Source: a virus. From it: a DNA stretch of 44,097 nucleotides. Under the pieces are notes generated by a model, which made no database searches, was not told where the DNA came from, and saw nothing but the letters and a program-made list of their open reading frames with translations. The stretch spans positions 1 through 44,097 of the IMG/VR virus record IMGVR_UViG_3300044699_000018. One strand, written 5' to 3'. A program made the position numbers and the translations under genes. This document shows, piece after piece, positions 41,599 through 44,097 of the stretch (its first letter is position 1; every line of letters begins with the position of its first letter).

Positions 41599-42216
41599 TC
41601 AGCGCTCCTCCACCATCGACCAGGAGACGCCGGTCGAATCCACGATCTCCACGACGCCGCCAGCCACTAGATAGGTGCCTTCGTGATGTACCTGGTTCCA
41701 GTGTGTGCCGACCAGTTCATTCACGATCAATCGGCCCCCGACGCGGATAATGAAATTTGAACTGTTTCCGCCGTAGTCGCCGATGACATGGACGCGCGTC
41801 ACCCAGGTTGGCATGTCGAAGACGGTGTTCCCGACTCCTGTCTTGCTCCAGGCGGCGGCGGTACGCAGCGTGAAGTTCAACGACTTCGTACCATCGATCG
41901 CGAGCCCAGCCCGCGATTCGTCGTAGCCGTTCGCGCGGGCCACGAGATTGCCGTTGCCGGCCGTCAGTCCATCGAACCGGTATTCGCCGTTGGTGTTGGT
42001 GCTGACAGACTTGCCGACGTTGACGCCGTCGAAAATCATCACGCTCGCTCCGGCGAGTCTGGCGCCGCCCTGCGCTGAGACGGTGCCGGTGAGCGAGACG
42101 ACGGTGGGCGTTGGGGCCGGTGGCGTGGACGGTGCGGTCGGCGACTTGTCGCCCCCGCACGCACTGATCGACGCACACAGGCAGACCAACGCGAAACCCG
42201 AACCGAGTCGCGGCAT
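41599..42216 (-). CDS. Lipoprotein with carboxypeptidase-regulatory-like domain
   Basis: 205 residues; AAGGAG before the ATG. Lipobox SISAC with Cys20, then a linker GGDKSPTAPSTPPAPTPT. An Ig/CarboxypepD_reg-like domain follows (VVSLTGTVSAQGGARLAGAS, NTNGEYRFDGLTAGN), then a second beta domain (THWNQVHHEGTYLVAGGVVE). Anchored in the outer membrane or periplasm. This lipoprotein style is frequent in Acidobacteriota, which hints at the host. Placed behind the switch with the other secreted protein, it is a candidate lysogenic-conversion gene. Confidence 0.72.
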   Translation of the reverse strand: MPRLGSGFALVCLCASISACGGDKSPTAPSTPPAPTPTVVSLTGTVSAQGGARLAGASVMIFDGVNVGKSVSTNTNGEYRFDGLTAGNGNLVARANGYDESRAGLAIDGTKSLNFTLRTAAAWSKTGVGNTVFDMPTWVTRVHVIGDYGGNSSNFIIRVGGRLIVNELVGTHWNQVHHEGTYLVAGGVVEIVDSTGVSWSMVEER

Positions 42217-42256
42217 AGCTGCTCCTTGAAGTTGTCCCAGGGAAAACGAAGCGAAG

Positions 42257-42276
42257 AACCGGGTGCGCCCCCGGTT
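42257..42276. repeat. 7-base stem hairpin upstream of lipoprotein
   Basis: AACCGGG-TGCGCC-CCCGGTT. On the minus strand it is followed by CGCTTCGTTTTCC, only a modest T-run. It may attenuate leftward transcription from the repressor before the lipoprotein gene. The 42217-42482 gap otherwise shows no gene. Confidence 0.35.
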
Positions 42277-42482
42277 GTACTAACGACGAACTTCCCGATT
42301 CTGTACAGCTACCGTCTCTGTCTCAGGACTTGTCGTTGCCGTGACCGGGCGATTCGACGAGTGCACGAGCCTGAGTGTCGTCATACCTTGTGCAGCAGTT
42401 CCATGGCCGTCGCAGGTGTCAGTAGAATCGCGACCCCTGCAGCAAGATATCGAGCCCGAAAGTAGGCGCGGAGTCGTCACGC

Positions 42483-42611
42483 CTACTCGTTTCCCCGTTT
42501 CGCGGCATGCTGTCGTTCTGCCCGTCGCGCTCCCACCCGCAGCTGTAGCTGCCCGAGGAGTACGTCGCGTTCCTCGTCCGAGAGGTCCGCCGCCGTGAGT
42601 GCAATTTCCAT
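42483..42611 (-). CDS. Small 42-residue protein
   Basis: ATG 42611 reads MEIALTAADLSDEERDVLLG, QLQLRVGARRAERQHAAKRG, NE. Acidic then basic helix, reminiscent of a small regulatory or antitoxin-like peptide. No clear ribosome site. The surrounding sequence has indels, so boundaries are uncertain. The 42612-42766 gap shows no other gene. Confidence 0.35.
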   Translation of the reverse strand: MEIALTAADLSDEERDVLLGQLQLRVGARRAERQHAAKRGNE

Positions 42612-42766
42612 GACGTGCGACCGTTTGAGTTTGTCCGATGCCAACAATAGCCCGCTCCGCCTCCTTCAGCGGCTCATCCTGATTCGCTGAGTCTCGATCA
42701 TCGGCTTCAACAGCAAGGGGCACGCTGTCGCCGTGAATGTCCTCCGCAATGGCATACCCGAGGACT

Positions 42767-43007
42767 TCATTGCCTGTCTTTTCCTTGAGCGTCCTTGGCG
42801 ATCTTGTGAATCGTCGCCAGTTCCAGATTCTCGTCTCCTTCTCGGCGCGATGGATCGTGTCTGATTCACGCCCGCCGCTTGCGCCAATTGGCGCTGCGTC
42901 CAACGCGGCTCTGCGCGTCTCGCATCGCGGATCAGCTTGGCCAAGGTTGCCACCACGGCCGAAGTGTCGCACACGGATATATCCGGATCAACGGTTAAAG
43001 CCAACAT
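42767..43007 (-). CDS. XRE-family HTH repressor (frame broken)
   Basis: From ATG 43007: ALTVDPDISVCDTSAVVATL, AKLIRDARRAEPRWTQRQLA, QAAGVNQT. Then indels near 42850 join to IHRAEK, GDENLELATIHKIAKDAQGK and a stop at 42767. Restored, it is a standard Cro/CI-type helix-turn-helix protein of ~80 residues (WTQRQLAQAAGV..TTIHRAEKG). The frame opens at TTG 43046, but TTGACA there is more likely a -35 element. It faces a second XRE gene, forming a divergent switch. Confidence 0.62.
42974..42985. promoter_or_regulatory. Palindrome CGGATATATCCG, possible operator
   Basis: Perfect 12-base palindrome just inside the leftward repressor gene. Its half TATATCCG recurs at 43079-43086, within the spacer of the rightward promoter. 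Two matching half-sites flanking a divergent regulator pair suggest operators, one of them intragenic. Confidence 0.4.
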
Positions 43008-43061
43008 TTTCAGTTGCTTGCAAAGCAGGACAGAAAATTGTGTCAAGGCCGTGATTTACGC

Positions 43062-43091
43062 TTGACCATGAACAAGGCTATATCCGATAAT
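43062..43091 (+). promoter_or_regulatory. Sigma70-type promoter for the rightward XRE gene
   Basis: TTGACC (43062-43067), 18-base spacer, GATAAT (43086-43091). The expected start of transcription is about 43098, one base before ATG 43099, so the mRNA would be leaderless. The operator-like TATATCCG overlaps the end of the spacer and the -10. Confidence 0.55.
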
Positions 43092-43098
43092 CTCGGTC

Positions 43099-43355
43099 AT
43101 GGACAAATTGACCTTGCGTTCGGCCCGTGAATTACTTGGCTGACACAAGCCGCCCTGGAGGACGCCGCCGGCATCGCGCGCGGCGCGGTCCACGACCTTG
43201 AGGCTGGCCGAAACGGCCGCCCCTCCCACGAAACAGTGACGCGCGTGGTTCGCGCCCTCCGTCGTCACGGCTTGGCCGGTGTAACGGCCGAACAGCTCTT
43301 TCCCATCGCGGACGTGAATGCGAGCGATGACTCGGTGGCACAGGCACAAGCGTAG
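43099..43355 (+). CDS. XRE-family HTH regulator (Cro/CI-like), one base missing
   Basis: Reads MDKLTLRSARELLG, then a TGA at 43141. If one G is restored there, it continues W-TQAALEDAAGIARGAVHD, LEAGRNGRPSHETVTRVVRA, LRRHGLAGVTAEQLFPI to TAG 43355. LGWTQAALEDAAGI is the canonical helix-turn-helix start. Restored length is 85 residues. It has a leaderless promoter and is divergent from the other XRE gene, so it is the early (Cro-like) or repressor arm of the switch; which one cannot be told. Confidence 0.65.
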
Positions 43356-43406
43356 CCCTGGCACTTTCCCTCGGCAACCGAACGAACGAGCGAAGAGATA
43401 GCGGAC

Positions 43407-43732
43407 ATGGTGTTCAGCCCTAAGCACTGTCGTCTCACGGAGCACTGCCACGCCCCGCACATTCAAGCAGGCGTTGGTCTGTGCGACGCAGCATCACCCG
43501 ACGCTGTCAGCCGAAGAGATCGCGGACCGCGCGGAGATTCCGCTCCGTTGGCTCTACGACTACGCCAACGAATCGCAGCAGCGCGATATTCCCGCTGTGA
43601 AGTTGATGCGGGTCGTCGAAGTCACGCGGCCGTGTCGATCTGATCCGGTTCCTGCTCGCGCCGCTCGGCTACACGGTGGTGCAGGTGACCGAGGCGGCAT
43701 TCGTCGCGGCGAGCGTGCGTCATGACGCCTGA
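43407..43732 (+). CDS. CII-like phage regulatory protein (frame broken)
   Basis: ATG 43407 starts VFSPKHCRLTEHCHAPHIQ; coding then continues in another frame as ALVCATQHHPTLSAEEIADR, AEIPLRWLYDYANESQQRDI, PAVKLMRVVEVT, and in a third as RVDLIRFLLAPLGYTVVQVT to TGA 43732. The helix-turn-helix around AEEIADRAEIPLRWLYDYA and the IPAVKLMRVVEVTG..DLIRFL end match phage CII-type activators. About 108 residues after two corrections. It follows the XRE gene as in lambdoid order. Confidence 0.55.
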
Positions 43733-43762
43733 ACAATTCGCCACGCTGAAACTGGTGATCGC

Positions 43763-43906
43763 GTGACGTGGCGGGGACACCCGAGCGACGCTGGGGTCGT
43801 TCGCAGCACGAATGCGGACGTGCAGAGCGTGGTGGTGAAGTGGGACAGCGACAGTGCGCCATGTGAGCATGCCGCGGAGTCGATCGAAGTGGAGGCGCGC
43901 GCATGA
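43763..43906 (+). CDS. Small 47-residue protein
   Basis: GTG 43763 to TGA 43906: MTWRGHPSDAGVVRSTNADV, QSVVVKWDSDSAPCEHAAES, IEVEARA. Short beta pattern. Its ATGA overlap with the next gene supports it as real. It could instead be fused to the 14-codon ORF just upstream (ATG 43722). Function unknown. Confidence 0.4.
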   Translation: MTWRGHPSDAGVVRSTNADVQSVVVKWDSDSAPCEHAAESIEVEARA

Positions 43907-44097
43907 CCTGCCTCCATTGCGGCATCGCGACTCGCAACGGCCGCATACGTCTGCGACGACTGCTGGGGCTACGCCAAGGACGTACGCGAGGGCGCGATGC
44001 TGTCGGCGTGTCTCGGCTGTGGATCACCGCTGCGAGACGAGAGCGGATGGTGCAACGCATGCCTGGAAGACTCGCAGCGGACTACGACGAACCGACG
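43903..44097 (+). CDS. Zinc-ribbon protein with four CxxC knuckles (partial, frameshifted)
   Basis: ATG 43903: MTCLHCGIATRN, then after one missing base near 43938 AAYVCDDCWGYAKDVREGAM, LSACLGCGSPLRDESGWCNA, CLEDSQRTTTNR to the window edge. CLHC, CDDC, CLGC and CNAC would bind two zinc ions. Small zinc ribbons of this sort occur in phage early regions, often as nucleic-acid-binding accessory proteins. The C-terminus is outside the window. Confidence 0.5.
   Translation, partial: MTCLHCGIATRNGRIRLRRLLGLRQGRTRGRDAVGVSRLWITAARRERMVQRMPGRLAADYDEPT

Overview
This window is the late half and lysogeny region of a temperate, tailed double-stranded DNA phage (siphovirus-type, HK97-like head). It reads from the small terminase gene at the left edge to the start of the early region at the right edge. 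The host is not shown directly. Base composition is GC-rich, and a phage-encoded lipoprotein has an N-terminus (lipobox Cys followed by GGDKSPTAPS, then a carboxypeptidase-regulatory-like fold) of a style common in Acidobacteriota, so a soil acidobacterial host is a reasonable inference only.

Layout. 0-10 kb is packaging and head: small and large terminase, portal, S49-type prohead protease, HK97-fold major capsid, two capsid-associated proteins, gp6-like connector, head closure, gp10-like and tail terminator. Genes overlap by 4 to about 20 bases (ATGA/GTGA junctions). 10-13.3 kb is an insertion inside the tail module: an HNH endonuclease gene flanked by two alleles of the tail-terminator C-terminus, then a four-gene glycan cassette (GT2 glycosyltransferase, SAM methyltransferase, TagD-like cytidylyltransferase, CgeB-like glycosyltransferase). 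13.5-23 kb is the tail: tail tube, G/GT chaperone pair with an A AAA AAG slippery site, tape measure, hub and a long tip/fibre protein. From 16.1 to 22.9 kb the reading frame is broken many times in a way that looks like residual sequencing indels.

23-32.4 kb mixes coiled-coil membrane proteins, an orphan receiver-domain protein, a GH24 endolysin, a secreted protein, HTH proteins, a 587-residue unknown, a trefoil/TIM-barrel-like protein, a holin (one extra G) and a lipoprotein. 32.4-36.5 kb holds virion-surface proteins: a conserved beta-sandwich protein, a LamG-like protein, a repeat-containing fibre and a small Ig-like protein. The rightward late transcription unit ends at a bidirectional terminator at 36.6 kb.

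36.6-38.1 kb is a tight leftward operon of five small accessory genes. 38.2-39.4 kb holds a Cas2/VapD-like small protein, a repressor-like HTH protein and a membrane protein. An attP-like tRNA 3' end lies directly beside a tyrosine integrase (39.7-40.9 kb). Two leftward secreted or lipoprotein morons follow. Two divergent HTH regulators (42.8-43.4 kb) form the likely lysogeny switch, and rightward early genes (CII-like, zinc-ribbon) run off the edge. Replication genes are not in the window.

Scattered single-base frameshifts also occur at 24.27, 30.81, 32.92, 34.41, 34.49, 37.16, 41.1-41.4 and 42.8-43.95 kb. Many 'broken' genes are therefore probably intact in the real phage. No database search was possible; all family names rest on motif and context recognition.
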